Shown: positions 11,377-24,358, numbered from the stretch's first letter. The stretch: 64,000 bases of DNA from Chelydra serpentina (GCA_037349315.1 JBAIAC010000048.1:40054501-40118500); one strand, 5' to 3'. Notes: a model not told the origin generated them from the sequence alone. A program made the numbers and translations.

Positions 11377-13480
11377 GGGAAGGGGTGGCCTTTGGGAAGG
11401 GAATGGCCTCTGGTTACAAACACATCCAGGAGTGCTGTTGGTTCCAGTAACTAGTGTTGCCCAACATTTTAGTCCATAACTGGGATGTTGTCCTGCTTGA
11501 GCTTGCTGTACTGGGTGGGCATGCGTAGCAGCACTCTCTCCAGCAGAGCATTCTGTATCTGAACACGCATCCATTTCAACAGTGTCCCAGTTAAGGTCAA
11601 TGATCTTGTGGGTCATTGTGAGGTTCTGTTGGCACGTGTCTCTGCTCGGCTGCCTATCCTCCTTTTCCTACAGTGAAAGATCCTTCCAGTACTCTGTGCT
11701 TTCAGATCTTTTCTGAGAGGCTATGAGAAGATCTGTAAACATTCCTTCCCTTGTCCTGCATTTTATTCCATGGAGATTGGCAAACTGCTCAGATGTAGAT
11801 AAGGGGCCTGTCCTGGAAGGTCTTGGAATTTCAGATGCAGGAGCTGTGGAAGATATGAATTTTAACAAATAGCTCTCGTTCTTATAAAGTTCAGTTTCCA
11901 TGACAGCAACGATAAGTTTTCCCCATTCTTTTGGAACACCATCCCCAGAGTGTCTTCCCTGTCTTGGGAGACCTCAGACATCATAGGTCATTTTTCACTT
12001 TTTTTCCCCTGTGCCTAGGAACCCTATTATGATTAAACTTGTTGTAATTATGGGATGTTTTCAGAGCTGGGTGGTTGTCCTGATTTGAGACAGGCAGTGA
12101 GTGCTGTTGCTTTGCAGGGTCTGGTATCCAGGGGCAGTGGGTGTCAGGGAAATAACAAGCAATGGATTGAGGAATGGTGGCAGTGAAATAAAGGCTACAT
12201 AGTGATTACTTTGGAGGATGTTACACTGATTCGTATGACTAGGAAGCAGAAGATGGACTTATTCAAAAAGGCTAAGGACAGACTAGAAAGATAGCAGTGA
12301 TGATATTCACCAGGATGGTTCCCCAAAAGCATTTCAGGAGTGGCATGAATGATAAGGCTGCTGCACCATACAATGTCCACCCCAGAGTACTTTCTTTGCA
12401 TTAAATTCTGCTTAATCTCCCAGCAGACATGTACAAAGTGCTCAGAAAAATACTGCTGCTGTGACTTTTCAGAACCGTAGGGGTTAGTAACACTGCCTGT
12501 GGTAAAATGGCTCTGAAATATACCTAGCCAGGTGCCTTACAAAAAGTCTATGTTTTATGCCTTTCTATGTGAATCTTCATAGCTATGAAATATGATCATG
12601 GGACATACACCTCCTAGAATACACTAACTTCATGCATAGCACATATCAAACTGTGAATCAAACTACCTTTATTCCTATATTGCATGTTTCAACAGATGTA
12701 TTCACTATACAAGCCATGCTGGAGCAGGGGAAGCCCATAGCACACAGTAGCCACCATTCTGAGCATGCGAGCAGGGGAACAGGAAGGCTACAGAGATTGG
12801 CTGGGAAGCAGGTCAGGACTGGGAATTGGTGCTGGCCTGGTCAAGGGCAGTAAACTCTTTTATTCTTGGGGGCAGCATTGTATTTTAAAGCGGAATTCTC
12901 CCATCACAGTCACCATTTTCAGCACACAGGTGGAGGGACAAGCGGGGAGAAGCAAGGGCTTGGAAAGGCTCCTAGCTTCAAAACTGCTAGATTAAATTAG
13001 TGTACAAAAGGAAAGATAACTATTAGCCTAGGTAACCTCCTCAGGACTGTCAGGCTGGGTATCCCCATAAGTGCCTTCTGGAGCTAGTTCATGCTTTTAT
13101 GAAACAAAGAGATCCAGGCTGTCTGGCAGGGGTGGGGGAAATCTCCTCTTCCAAATCCAGGTCATCCTTGGTGCCTTCAATGCTGTCCACTGTAAACTGA
13201 GGTTTGGTGGTGGCATCCTGGGAGAAAAATACTGTCCAGTTCCTCATAATAGGGACTGATAGCAGGATCACTGCTAGAGGCCCTCTTTGTCTCTTGTTTT
13301 CTTGTAATCACTTTTCAGCTCCTTGCTCTTATTGCAGCACTGAATAGGGTCCCAGGCCCAGCAGTGACCCTTCTTAGCCACCTGCTCAGAGATGGCTACA
13401 TACATACACACACCTCTTTATTCCAGTGGTTTTTGGAAAGGGCTGCCTCCTCATTTGCATGTCCCCAGCAATGAGATCAA
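11377..13480 (-). pseudogene. Harbinger-type Myb/SANT-like DNA-binding protein remnant
   Basis: Read on the minus strand, about 13400-13090 encodes a trihelix/Myb-like segment: AISEQVAKKGHCW, then QCCNKSKELKSDYKKTRDKEG, then SPYYEELDSIF-like sequence and an acidic tail (DDLDLEEEISPTP). Farther on, about 11901-11668 encodes CRTREGMFTDLLIASQKRSE and 11600-11470 a leucine-rich end. This order (Myb-like domain, acidic linker, RTRE-MF-LL motif, helical C-terminus) matches the DNA-binding partner protein of PIF/Harbinger transposons and the MSANTD proteins derived from them. The pieces are in different frames and interrupted at 11900-13050, so this is a fossil. No transposase was found nearby. The family call rests on remembered patterns. 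Confidence 0.5.
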
Positions 13481-14285
13481 TGACCCCCAGACAGCTCCAT
13501 GCAGCTGCACGAAGCATTGTATAATGCTGACAATTGCACTGGTAATAGTACTGCTAGAACACGGAGATATGAAACTCCAAATGGACTGAACCTGGCTTTG
13601 CACCAGCATCTAAATACAGAGGTGAAATCTACTCTATGACCCCAGAGCAGAAGAGGGTTCACATGTAAACAGACAGGTCAGTCCTGTCATCATGCAAAGC
13701 TATATGGCATAGCAGTTAGTGGACTGACAAGCTAGTGCAAATGAAGTGTGCACATGAACATTAGTCCGCACTAACTCAGTAAGCAATTAACTTAATATAC
13801 TTTCAAAGTGGAGTACAGAATATGTGTTAACTAGCTAGTTAATACACTTTAAGCTTGTTATGTGAACAGAGGTCATTTGAGTGTACACTAAAGTTAGTGA
13901 GAACTAAAACGACCCCCATTTAGACAAGCAGAGTTTTGTACAGATATCTTATCTCAAGAAAACAAACTTTGTAAGACATCTATATGTTAGGGAAAGAGCT
14001 AGTTGTGTAAAAGAATGCAAGGATGTTCTTTATTCAAGGTATTTCAAAGAAGAGTGAGGCTTAGAATCTGTTATCAGTGCTATAAACTAAATCAACGGTA
14101 GGCTTCTTTTCATTCTTCCCCCTGCGAAGAAAAGCTTTTAGTTTAAACCCACAAAAAGAATTCTAGATATCTCCCTATTGAAACAAATGTATTTTATGAG
14201 CACTCTAAAGTACCTTCATTCTACAAATGTTAAGGAGAACAGTTATGGCTGGAAACCGTTTTACAGAGGATACTGTATATATTTA
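13481..14285. other. Intron 2, nothing recognised
   Basis: AT-rich sequence with no exon or repeat I can name. Confidence 0.4.
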
Positions 14286-14402
14286 TACCTGCCTACTGCA
14301 TTTTTCACTCCATACATCTGATGAAGTGGGTTATAGCCCATGAAAACTTATGCCCAAATAAATTTGTTAAGTCTCTAAGGTGCCACAAGAACTCCTCGTT
14401 GT
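14286..14402 (+). repeat. Reptile interspersed repeat fragment (class unassigned)
   Basis: Contains CATCTGATGAAGTGGGTT, then GCCCATGAAAACTTATGC and GTCTCTAAGGTGCCACAAG. Related pieces lie at 38655, 43295, 44800 and 45114 (the last in the opposite orientation). It may be the 3' end of a Penelope-like or other retroelement; I cannot tell which. Confidence 0.55.
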
Positions 14403-14987
14403 TTTAGCAGTCGTGTAGACCAGTCCTCAGTCTCATCTCTAAATGCAAACAAACAGCAGCAGCAACACAGCAGCTAAAACAAAAAGGCAGTCACAACATA
14501 GCATCAAAAGGAAGCTCCATTACAGCCCAGCACTACCTCTGCAATACTTCATCATTTGTGAGGGGTAGTTTGCAAAAGCTCAGCCAAGGGATTAAATTTA
14601 AATCGTTCTTGTAATAATTTCAATGGGATATTGAAATACTATTATTTATTTAAAGTATTAACAGCTTCTCTTGTTAAACATCAGATTGTTTAGATCATGT
14701 ATTGCTTGAGAGGATCATGGGTTAATCTTGGTAAACAGAAATAGTGGGATTTAATTGGAATTTAAGATCCTTAACAGAATTTGTTTGTCTCAAGACCATA
14801 CCTTGAATAGCTTCTTCTAGGTAACTGAGTTAAAACCTCTTGCATTTCACAGGATTTAGTTAAGATTACTTAACTCTCCCCATTTATAAACAGTTTTTAA
14901 ACTAAATAGGATTCACTAACCTTTAACACAAAATTTCTTTCCCCCTCTATAGAGAACTAAAAGAATTTAGGATATACTGAGACAAGA
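14403..14987. other. Intron 2, nothing recognised
   Basis: No exon or named repeat. Confidence 0.4.
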
Positions 14988-14995
14988 CTCACTAC

Positions 14996-15099
14996 TAGGG
15001 TGATCAGATGTCCTGATATTTGGGGCTTTTTCTTCTATAGGCACCTATTACCTCTCACACCCTGTCCCGATTTTTCACACTTGCTATCTGGTCACCCTA
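14996..15099 (+). mobile_element. hAT MITE, TAGGGTGACCAGA family (copy 2)
   Basis: Ends TAGGGTGATCAGATGTCC and CTATCTGGTCACCCTA, flanked by a perfect 8-bp duplication CTCACTAC (14988-14995 and 15100-15107). This copy fixes both the element ends and the hAT-type duplication length. Confidence 0.93.
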
Positions 15100-15107
15100 C
15101 TCACTAC

Positions 15108-16640
15108 TGACTTTGGAAAGAATATACTTTGGTCTTAACTTACCTAGAGATGAGTTCCCCCCACCCACCCCCCCAAAGGAGAGCTAACACTGTCAAAGGA
15201 GTAATCTGCTGAAAGCTCTTCACAGAGATATACAGAAGAGGTTGTAAGTACAAAACATTGTTTGTAATTTGATTTTTTCTTTAAAGAAAATAATCATAGT
15301 TAATAAATGTGATTATGTTTGTCTTTAATCATAACGACATCCCCTATGACATGGAAAGAACCCCATGTGACTAAAATAGTGGGAGTCACATTCCTGAACT
15401 AGCATTCAGAGAAAGAATAAGGATGGAAGACTCCACCATTTGATCCCTTCTGAGCCCCTGTGCAAACCGTGTTTACTAGGACTTTACACAGGGGTCACAA
15501 ACTGGAAATTAATTTAAAAAGTATGAGGAAGCATACTGCTTAAGACTGGGGGGAAAAAACCAAAAACCCCACACACTTTCTCCATTAACAAAATGTGACA
15601 GTATGAAGTTTTAAAATTTAACCATCCTTTATAAGTTACTTTTCATTCTAGTACTAAACCACAAAGTTATAGGGGACTACTAAAAATGCCCCATATTTCT
15701 CTATTAATACAAAGCACTACAACAAATATCAGTCCAGCAACATTCTGCCTGGAATGGAACACTTATATCACCCACTATAATCACTACAGACTGCTTTTAT
15801 CACCCACACAAAAGGTATGGCATTCAAAGCGTATTAGTCATTTCCATAAAATGCACTCTTTCAAGCCCTTTGTTTCATAATATATTACTTCCAAAGAGAT
15901 AAAATGTATTATGACAAGTCAAATCTTGATTTTATTTCTCTCAAAAATTTTAAAGTAAAATAACCATGTACAGTGATCTCTCTCTAGAATATAATAAACT
16001 TTTACGGCACCACTAGCAATTTCCTATTCTTCAATTCATTATGTGAAAACTTGGCAATTTTTTTTAAATAACTTTGATGGCTGATATATATGCTTAAGCA
16101 TTTTTTTCAGTTTACATTTTCAAACTGCAGGAAATTAAGGGGGGGGGGGGGAGTCAGACAATTGCTTAATGATAATAGATGTTGAGATTCAAAAAGTTTA
16201 AGCTTTACAACTCCTAAAACACAAATTGCCAATATCCCATGTCAAAATATACAATATAAATATCCTTAAATTAGACTCTAGTAAGTTCTCAAGCAGCATT
16301 TTTCTTACTTTATCTATACATTTTTATTATGATGGAATTTTTTTTGTCAGTCTGCATATATATGGTGAAATCAAATATTATTGACTCTTACCAATAAGTC
16401 TAATCCTTCCAAGCCTAATTCTGGGAAGTGCAAGTTTTTGCCTTACTCTGTTATGACACTATTTACTACTGAACATTGAAAACTTGGGCAATCTTTTACT
16501 TTTTAAGTCTTATATTCCTTATTAACTTTTTGTTTGTAAACAGCTATAATCACAGTGGTAATTACAAGAGTGAAAAAAGGAGGCATACAATTTGGGGTTT
16601 GAGGATTGTTATCTTTTATTTAGAAGAATGCTCTTTCACT
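15108..16640. other. Intron 2, no gene; 13-G run
   Basis: AT-rich, no exon. A G homopolymer lies at 16139-16151. Confidence 0.45.
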
Positions 16641-17535
16641 GAGGTGATGCGTAGTGCCCCTCCCGCCCCAAGATTTCTGCTTGGCCTGCCAGGGGAGGGA
16701 GGCAGGGAGAGGGGCTCCCTTCTTCTGCTGCACCTGCCCTCCAGCATACTCAACCCCTGTCCCTGGCAGCTGGACCCAGGCAGGAAGCAGAAGGGGTGGG
16801 CCCAGCCGCTTCTTACGCCAGCTGCTCCAGGTCACTGCGCCATGCAGTGTGGCGGGTGCCTGAAAGACAGCCTGGCTAGGGCAATGTCTCAACCTGGGCC
16901 CAGCTACCATGGACAGGGGCCAAACAAGCCGGGAGAGGGGGAGAAGAGGGCTCCAGCTTGCTCGGCCCCTGTCCCTGGCAGCCAGGCTTGGGAGGGGAGT
17001 GGGCTGCTGCCCCAGACGAGCTCTCTCTCAGGCAGCTGCTGTACTGCACACAGGGCTGGATTCATCTTTTGTAGGCTCTGGTGGCCGGATCATGGCCCCA
17101 CTCCCTGCTCTGCCCATGCTTGGTTGCTTCCCCCCGAAGCCCTGCCCACCCTCACACGGAAGGCAGAGATTAGAGAGGAACAAATGCGAGTGGGGTCTCG
17201 GGGCAGAGCATAGGTATGTGGGAGGAGGGGAGTACTGGGGCTCCAACTGAGTGTGGGCCTGGCGCCACAATGCCATTGTAAACCTGGTACTGACTGCACA
17301 GAGCAGTGACACGGAACAGCCAGCTGCAACCGCCGTGAGAAACGGCTCCCTCCCACTGCTCACCTGGGTGAGCTGCCACGGAGAGAAGCTGAATGCAACT
17401 CTGGTGGGGAGGGGTGAGCGCAGTGGCCCCAGGCTGGGTGCCTCCCCAGTATCAGGAGGTACGAGTTGTTTATGCTCTTTCAGGAATTGCATATGCGCTC
17501 CAATCTGGCTACAAGACTGCCAAGGCTTGTGCTGT
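16641..17535. repeat. GC-rich stretch, probably degraded repeat
   Basis: The composition shifts abruptly to GC-rich with several overlapping open frames on both strands, none resembling a known protein. This resembles the GC-rich interiors of hAT elements in this window, but no termini were found. Confidence 0.35.
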
Positions 17536-18745
17536 GATCTACTCTAATCAAGAGGCTCTTGAGTTCTTAGAATGGCTGACCAACCTGATTGTCTTCTATG
17601 AGGAGATAACTGGCTGTGGATATGATATACCTTGACTTTAGCAAACCTTTTGATACGGTCTCCCACAGTATTTTTGCCAGCAAGTTAAAAAAGTATGGAT
17701 TGGATGAATGGACTATTAGGTGGATAGAAAGCTGGCTAGATTGTCAGGCTCAATGGGTAGTGATTAATGGCTCAATATCTAGTTGGCAGCCGATATCAAG
17801 CGGAGTCCCCAGGGATCAGTCCTGGGGCCAGTATTGTTCAACATCTTCATTAATGAGCTGGATGATGGGATGGATTGCACCCTCAGCAAGTTTGCAGATG
17901 ACACTAAGCTGGGGGTAGAGATAGATACTGGGTCCAGAGTGACCTAGAGAGATTGGAGGATTGGGCCAAAAGAAATCTGATGAGGTTCAACAAGTGCAGA
18001 GTCCTGAACTTAGGACGGAAGATTCCCATGCACTGCCATAGGCTGGAACCAACTGGCTAAGCAGCAGTTTGGCAGAAAAGGACCTGAGATTATAGTGGAC
18101 GAGAAGCTGGACAGGAGTCAACAATGTGCCCTTGTTGCCAAGAAGGCTAACGGCATATTGGGCTGCATTAGTAGGAGCACTGCCAGCAGATCGAGGAAAG
18201 TGATTATTCCCCTCTATTCGGCACTGGTGAAGCCACATCTGGAGTACTGTGTCCAGTTTTGGACCTCCCACAGCAGAAAGGAAGTGGACAAATTGGAGAG
18301 AGTCCAGCAGAGGGCAATAAAAATGATTATGGGGCTGGAGCACATGACTTATGAGGAGAGACTGAGGGAACTGGGCTTATTTAGTCTGCAGAAGAGAAGA
18401 ATGTGGGGGAATTTGATAGCAGCCTTAAACTACCTGAAGGGGGGTTCCAAAGAGGATGGAGCTCAGCTGTTCTCAGTGGTGGCAGACGACAGAATAAGGA
18501 GCAATGGTCTCAAGTTGCAGTGGGGGAGGTCAGATATTAGGAAAAACTATTTCACTAAGAGGGTGGTGAAGCACTGGAATGACACCTAGGGAGGTGGTGG
18601 AATCTCCATCCTTAAAGGATATTAAGGTCCGGCTTGACAAAGCCCTGACTGGGATGATTTAGTTGGGGTGGTCCTACTTTGAGCAGGAGGTTGAACTAAA
18701 TGACCTGCTGAGGACTCTTCCAACCCTAATCTTCTATGATTCTAA
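17536..18745 (+). mobile_element. 5'-truncated CR1 LINE (copy B)
   Basis: It begins inside ORF2. It keeps YLDFSKPFDTV, then [17 protein letters not shown], then a [12 protein letters not shown] motif, and later [13 protein letters not shown] and [12 protein letters not shown] to about 18589. The 3' end is CTTCCAACCCTAATCTTCTATGATTC. It is closely related to the young copy at 22974-27288 and carries frameshifts near 17820 and 17930. Severe 5' truncation is the usual outcome of CR1 retrotransposition. Confidence 0.9.
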
Positions 18746-20479
18746 GAGTCTTCAGATACTTTGCCTTCTTGGACTCAATAAAGCAACCCTTTCCAGACCC
18801 ACATCTCCAAAGCTCTGCTAAATATTGAAAGGTGATGAATGCATTTTAATAAGTTAATTAGAAAAAGAGGAAAGGGAGAATAAAAAGGAGTCCAAAATTA
18901 CCTCAGAGCTTGGAGGCAGAAGGAAAGGCCTTCAAGTGTGAAATTTCATAAAGACAAATACGCCATATATACTTATGCATCAAGTCATTGGACAAAAGGA
19001 TATTTGATGAGAATTTTTGTTCAGTAAATCACTGAAGTTAGAAAAAGATATAGAAAGAGTTCCCTGCATTGTCAAGTGGGTAATTACTCCAACATTCTTT
19101 GTCACTGTGTGACAATTATATTTCTACTCAACTGTGTACCCAAATTTCTCTTCCTCTGACAGCAGATAGTAATTGTGCTACTCAAATGTCAGCCTACACA
19201 CAATGTTCTTCACATAAAATTTAGGAAAAAATTATATAAATTACTTGAGTAATTTAGAGTATAAAAAGGTAAATTGCAAAATTATACATATAAATATACC
19301 CTTATGTTTTATGATCTCCATGCAACCCCACAGCTGTTTACAGAACTTGGAATAGAACTGAGATTTCCCAAGTCCCAGTCCAGCACCTTAACTGGAAGAC
19401 TGGTCACCCTTGTCCATATACTCAGCAGAAGCGCCTACTCTAGAACATGTATGAAACACTGGTAATGGATGTTCGCCTAAAGCTGATGGGTGACTAGAAA
19501 CTGATCTAGTGGGTGAAGGAGCAGCCAATCTTTTAGAAAACTGGATCCAGCCCCAAGGGATCCCTAAATCTAGCCATGCCATGCTCAATAAGGAAGAAGT
19601 GCCCCTAACATAGGGTCCTTTGGAGAGAAAGCAGCACAAGGAAAAATGTCATAGGAAAACCACAGCTAGCTAAGCCATCTCTATTAGTCTTAGAAAGCCA
19701 TAACAGCCTCCCAAGCCAAGACTCACAACAGGGCTGCAAAAGGCCCTTCACAGGGCAGTAAGTCAGACAGAACTTTCAGGCCCAAAGCCTCAGTGGCAAG
19801 GCAACCTCCATTTTCCCGATTCCACACATATAGAAAGTTCCCAACTGAGGCATTGTGACAGAGCGCTGAAAGCAAACAGGTGAGCTAGCACTCTGATCAC
19901 TTAGGCAGCGGTTCTCCTGGAGAAAGGTGACTGGAGATATGCATCTAATTAGCTATCAGGCTGGGAGGGCTGATGAAAAGTAGCACTTAGTTGAGGTGTA
20001 TACAAGATGACACAGGAAGGAAGGAAGGAGGACCTGGGCTAGCTGAGTCTAATATGCTCTGAGATCTCAAGGAAGGCAGACCTCTGTTCCTCCCTTGACC
20101 TGTGGGAAAAGGCTAAAGGGAAACCAGCATTCTAAATACTTTGCTGCATAAGATTGTATTGGTGTTGGTGATGGAAATATAAATCATTCACAAAGTTTCC
20201 ACTTACTGCAGAGTCTGAGAGGTTTCTGGGGCATCATAGGACAACGTACCCCATTACAGACATACAGAAAAATTCTCAAACAATTGTAACAGCATTAGAT
20301 ACTGAATGCTACAGTGGTGAAGAAGCCAACGAGATGGCTAGAACCAAAGTAAACAGTGCCCACTTCTTTCAGTGTCAAGGGGGTTCCCACTGATATCAGT
20401 TACTTTAATGCGGACAAATCTCTTTAACAAAACTCAGTCCCAGACCTTCAAATTTCTTGCTGTACTACAGAAAAGGTCT
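18746..20479. other. Intron 2, no gene
   Basis: No exon recognised. A piece from about 19857 starts TGTGACAGAGCGCTG and resembles the start of an LTR, but no partner end or duplication was found. Confidence 0.35.
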
Positions 20480-20690
20480 AGAGCGGTGGTTCTCAACTGT
20501 GGTCCACCGCTTATTCGGGGAAAGCCCCTGGCGCGCTGGGCCGGTTTGTCGACCTGCCGCGTCTGCAGGTTCGGCCAGTCGCGGCTCCCACTGGCCGTGG
20601 TTCACCGCTCTAGACCAATAGGGGCTGCAGGACGCAGCGCGGGCCGAGGGATGTGCTGTCCGCTGCATCAGGACTGCTCAGTGCAACAAA
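20480..20690 (+). mobile_element. GC-rich hAT fragment
   Basis: It starts with a hAT-type terminus (GCGGTGGTTCTCAACTGTGG), followed by GC-rich sequence (CTGCCGCGTCTGCAGGTTCG). The right end is lost. Confidence 0.5.
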
Positions 20691-21146
20691 AATACCACTC
20701 TCGGGACTGCAGGCTGGGAACTTGATGCTTTATTCAACCGCATCACAACCACTAACACAGGAAGGAGGGAGAGGTAGAGCATGGCTCCATCCCCTAATAT
20801 TCTCCGTAATGCAGTTAACCTCATGATGACCACTTTACTATAAAGAACGGCAGGTAAAAGGCAGCTCCCCAGACAGGGCCACCCTCCTCACCAATGACCA
20901 CGAACTGTTCAGTGCTTACAGAGTTGGAAGGTGTAAAAGTGTTGTTTTACGTATCAAATATGCTCAGTTTATAAATCATTGATAAACAGAGAAACACCCA
21001 AAATGGCATTTTAAAGTTTTTTCAGAGCAGAATTGCACTTTCAGGCATCTCATGACTCAGACCAACATTTTTTCTAATAATATTAATTGAAAAGCACTGT
21101 TTATGCAGTTTGTCTCAAGAAGTCATCATTGCACAGATGGCTTGAC
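20691..21146. other. Intron 2, nothing recognised
   Basis: No exon or named repeat apart from the left target duplication of the next element. Confidence 0.4.
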
Positions 21147-21754
21147 TAGGGCTGCCAACTTTCTAATCGCACAAAACCAAACACCCTCGCCCCGCCCCTG
21201 CCCCAAGGCCCCACCCCACCCCTTCTCCAAGGCCCTGTCCCCGCTCACTCCATTCTCCCCACCCTGGTCACTTGCTCTCCCGACCCTCACTCACTTTCAC
21301 TGGGCTGGGACAGGGGGTTAGGGTGCAGGAGGGGGTGCAAAGTGCAGGCTCTAGTAGGGAGTTTAGGTGCAGGAGGGGGCTCAGGGCTGGGGCAGGGTGT
21401 TGGGGTGCAGGCTCTGGGCGGCACTTACCGCCACCTATGGGAGCTGCCTGAGGTATGTCCCTGCAACTCCTAAGCGGATGCACGGCCAGGCAGCATTGAG
21501 CGCTGCCCTCCTCCCACAGGCACCGCCGCCACTGCAGGGCCGGTGCTCAGGGCAAGGGGAATCTGGGGAGCCCTCATGGCTGCCCATGCACCTATGAGTC
21601 AGACATGCCGAGAGTCTTCCGGGAGTGGTGAGGAGCCAGGGAACCTGCCTTAGCCCCGCTTTGCCACCAACCAGACTTTTAGCAGCCCGGTCAGCCACCA
21701 TGGTCCCTTTTCGACCGGGCATTCCGGTCAAAAAACAGATGCCTGGCAACCCTA
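21147..21754. mobile_element. hAT element with TAGGG-TGCCA termini
   Basis: A 608-bp unit with ends TAGGGCTGCCAAC and GCCTGGCAACCCTA, flanked by GGCTTGAC and AGCTTGAC (7 of 8). The interior is GC-rich with GTGCAGGAGGGGG-type periodic segments around 21320-21410. It is non-autonomous with no transposase. Confidence 0.88.
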
Positions 21755-21762
21755 AGCTTGAC

Positions 21763-22973
21763 TCATGGTCATGATTCATTTTATGAGAACCAGAGACCCA
21801 TTCTTTACCTATAGAAAGATTCTACAGTCCTTCAGATAGTGTAAACACTTATCATAATTTCCCTTCTGCAAAAATATGGTTTGTCTCTTTGTAGCATGAA
21901 GACTCAATACTGCCACAAGTCCTTTTACATGTATGCAATACATCCTTGTTGTATACAACTGTAGGAGTGCTTACAGTGTCTCTATCTTCTTCTCCAAGGA
22001 GGGGTGGGTGAGAGGGAAGACAGAGGTTTATGCCCCTTCCACAGAAAGGGTGGTTGGTAGAAGAGCCCAGGCCCTCCGCCTCCACCAGATGCCAACCCAA
22101 GGCCCTACAAGAGGCAATAGCAGCAAACACTCTGGAGTGCTATGGGGCTGCCTTCCTGGGCCATTTCCTACCACTTTCTTCTCACAGGGCCTCAAAGTAT
22201 TTCCCTTAAAGTCCAATAGAAAATCATAAAAACTGAATTTTCAGACCAGTTCAGCTCAGCTAGTAACCTCATTTCTTGCACACTAGTCCCAGCAGCACAC
22301 TGATCCAAGTTCCTGGGCTGCACCCCACTCATGGTCGATCCAGGGTTTCAGGCAAGCAACAGACCCTGATCAACCCCTGACTATAGTCAGGCTCCCGGCA
22401 CAGGACTCAGCCCCGAACCCAAAGAGAGAAAGTTTGCAGCTACCTCTCACCTGAGTCTCCACCCTGGACCTTCTCCTGCTGCTTACTAGCCCTTCCCTTG
22501 CAATAAGGACTTCTTTGTGCCCTTGCTCAGGAGGTCTCAAGATAGATCTGTTTTCCTATTCTGAGCTGTCTGGCTCCCTTTTAAAAGCTGCTCTTGCAGC
22601 TAAAGGAGACTCTGCAGGTGCAGAGAAACAGAATCTCCTGGGCCCAGAACTGCTCCTGAAACCCTTCTGTAACTGTGCGGATTTATACACCCAATCACAA
22701 GCACATGACCACTGCATGGAAAGAAAATAATGAAACTTTGAACTATTCAATATCTATTTAGAATAGGGATTTTCCACATGGAAATTGCAGCTCTGTAGGA
22801 TAACTTTTGGGATGTTCATTAGACATGAGACTAGCCAAGGACATTCAAGACTTGGATTGTACTGATGGACACAAACATTCAAAACAAAATGAAAATCCTT
22901 TTGCCTATACACTTCACAGAAAAACTTCTAGAGTTAGTTCTCCTGATCTGGTTGCGTGTACTAGCTGCCACAT
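21763..22973. other. Intron 2, nothing recognised
   Basis: No exon. C/T-rich sequence at 22240-22690 could be an antisense LTR fragment, but no ends were found. Confidence 0.35.
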
Positions 22974-23200
22974 CAAACAGGAGGAGTTTGCCTGAGCAGA
23001 GGTACGCTAAGTGCTGCAGTAGGGGGACTGCGCTGGTGAGTATCTGAGTGTCTGTTGAGGGGACAGTTTGGCAGTTTGACCGTGTGCTTGATTGTTTGAA
23101 CAGTGTGAATTGGGAGTGCTTTGTTCCAGCTGGGCCTGACTGTTATAAGAAGGCAGTCAGCTGCGAACCAGCTGAACAGCAAACAGGAGGAGTTTGCCTG
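22974..23200 (+). repeat. Direct repeat in the CR1 5' end
   Basis: A 21-bp sequence (CAAACAGGAGGAGTTTGCCT plus G) occurs at 22974-22994 and again, identical, at 23180-23200, a period of 206 bp. This resembles a monomer-type duplicated promoter region. Confidence 0.75.
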
Positions 23201-23297
23201 GGAGTTCGCCTGGAGTGAGCCTGCTGCAGCATCCCTCTTGCAGATTGCTCTGAGTAGCTTCTCCCACAAGTAAGGAAGCTCTTAGAAGGAAGAGACT

Positions 23298-24314
23298 ATG
23301 GATGCTAAGCGAGCCGCTGTTGTGACCTGCACAGGATGTGCCATGTTTGTCTTTCTTCCACAGGATAGAAGCGACTTTGTCTGTACAAAGTGCAAGCTGA
23401 TCTCCGTATTGGAAGAAAAGATTCAAGGTCTGGAGAAGCGAGTATCAACCCTGCGTTCCATAAAAGAAAATGAGGATTTCCTGGATAGATGTCAGGATCG
23501 GCTTCAGCGGGCACAATGTTCTGAAGATTCAGAGCAGGCTACGCAGCGGGGACAGAAGGCCAGCGAGGATAATTGGCGGCATGTGAGTTCCAGAAGAGGA
23601 AAGAGTACCAGAAAAGTCCATGTACCAGAAACACAGATTCAGGTGAGCAACTGTTTTCATGTTCTCTCCGCAGGTACTAGTGCAGAGAGTGGAGTGGATG
23701 ATACATCTGAGGGAATAGAGCAGAAGGAGACTCCACCGATTGGAAGGCATGAGATGCACCGTCCTAGGGATGGGGGTTCCACGACCACCACTCCCAAAAG
23801 GAGGAGGAGGGTGGTGGTGGCTGGGGACTCTCTCCTCAGGGGGACTCAGTCATCTATCTGCCGCCCTGACCGGGAAAACCGAGAGGTGTGCTGCTTGCCA
23901 GGGGCTAGGATTCGTGATGTGACGGAGAGACTGCCGAGACTCATCAAGCCCTCAGATCGCTACCCCTTCCTGCTTCTCCACGTGGGCACCAATGATACTG
24001 CCAAGAATGACCTTGAGCGTATCACTGCAGACTACGTGGCTCTGGGAAGAAGGATAAAGGAGTTTGAGGCGCAAGTGGTGTTCTCGTCTATCCTCCCTGT
24101 GGCAGGAAAAGGCCGGGGTAGAGACTGTCGAATCGTGGAAGTCAACGAATGGCTACGCAGATGGTATCGGAGAGAAGGGTTTGGATTCTTTGACCATGGG
24201 ATGGTGTTCCAAGAAGAAGGAGTGCTAGACCGAGACGGGCTCCACCTGATGAAGAGAGGGAAGAGCATCTTTGGAAGCAGGCTGGCTAACCTAGTGAGGA
24301 GGGCTTTAAACTAG
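23298..24314 (+). CDS. CR1 ORF1 protein (zinc motif, coiled coil, SGNH esterase-like)
   Basis: An intact 338-residue ORF starting at ATG 23298, about 325 bp into the element. Residues 11-32 hold CTGC and CTKC in a CX2C-X14-CX2C arrangement, probably a zinc-binding module. Residues about 35-60 ([16 protein letters not shown]) look like a coiled coil for self-association. Residues about 170-335 form an SGNH hydrolase-like domain: GDSL at 176-179, GTND at 230-233 and DGLHL at 313-317 with the terminal Asp and His of the catalytic set. In CR1-type LINEs ORF1 acts with the RNA in the ribonucleoprotein; the role of its esterase domain is not settled. No lesion is seen, so a full product is possible if transcribed. 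It is a transposon gene, not a host gene. Confidence 0.9.
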   Translation: MDAKRAAVVTCTGCAMFVFLPQDRSDFVCTKCKLISVLEEKIQGLEKRVSTLRSIKENEDFLDRCQDRLQRAQCSEDSEQATQRGQKASEDNWRHVSSRRGKSTRKVHVPETQIQVSNCFHVLSAGTSAESGVDDTSEGIEQKETPPIGRHEMHRPRDGGSTTTTPKRRRRVVVAGDSLLRGTQSSICRPDRENREVCCLPGARIRDVTERLPRLIKPSDRYPFLLLHVGTNDTAKNDLERITADYVALGRRIKEFEAQVVFSSILPVAGKGRGRDCRIVEVNEWLRRWYRREGFGFFDHGMVFQEEGVLDRDGLHLMKRGKSIFGSRLANLVRRALN

Positions 24315-24358
24315 GTTCACCAGGGGAAGGAGACCAAAGCCCCGAGGTAAGTGGGGAA

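Noticed and set aside
16476..17547. Open frames of 245 and 154 codons
   Set aside because: Low-complexity Pro/Gly/Ser/Cys-rich translations on both strands with no recognisable domain; GC-rich repeat-like sequence.
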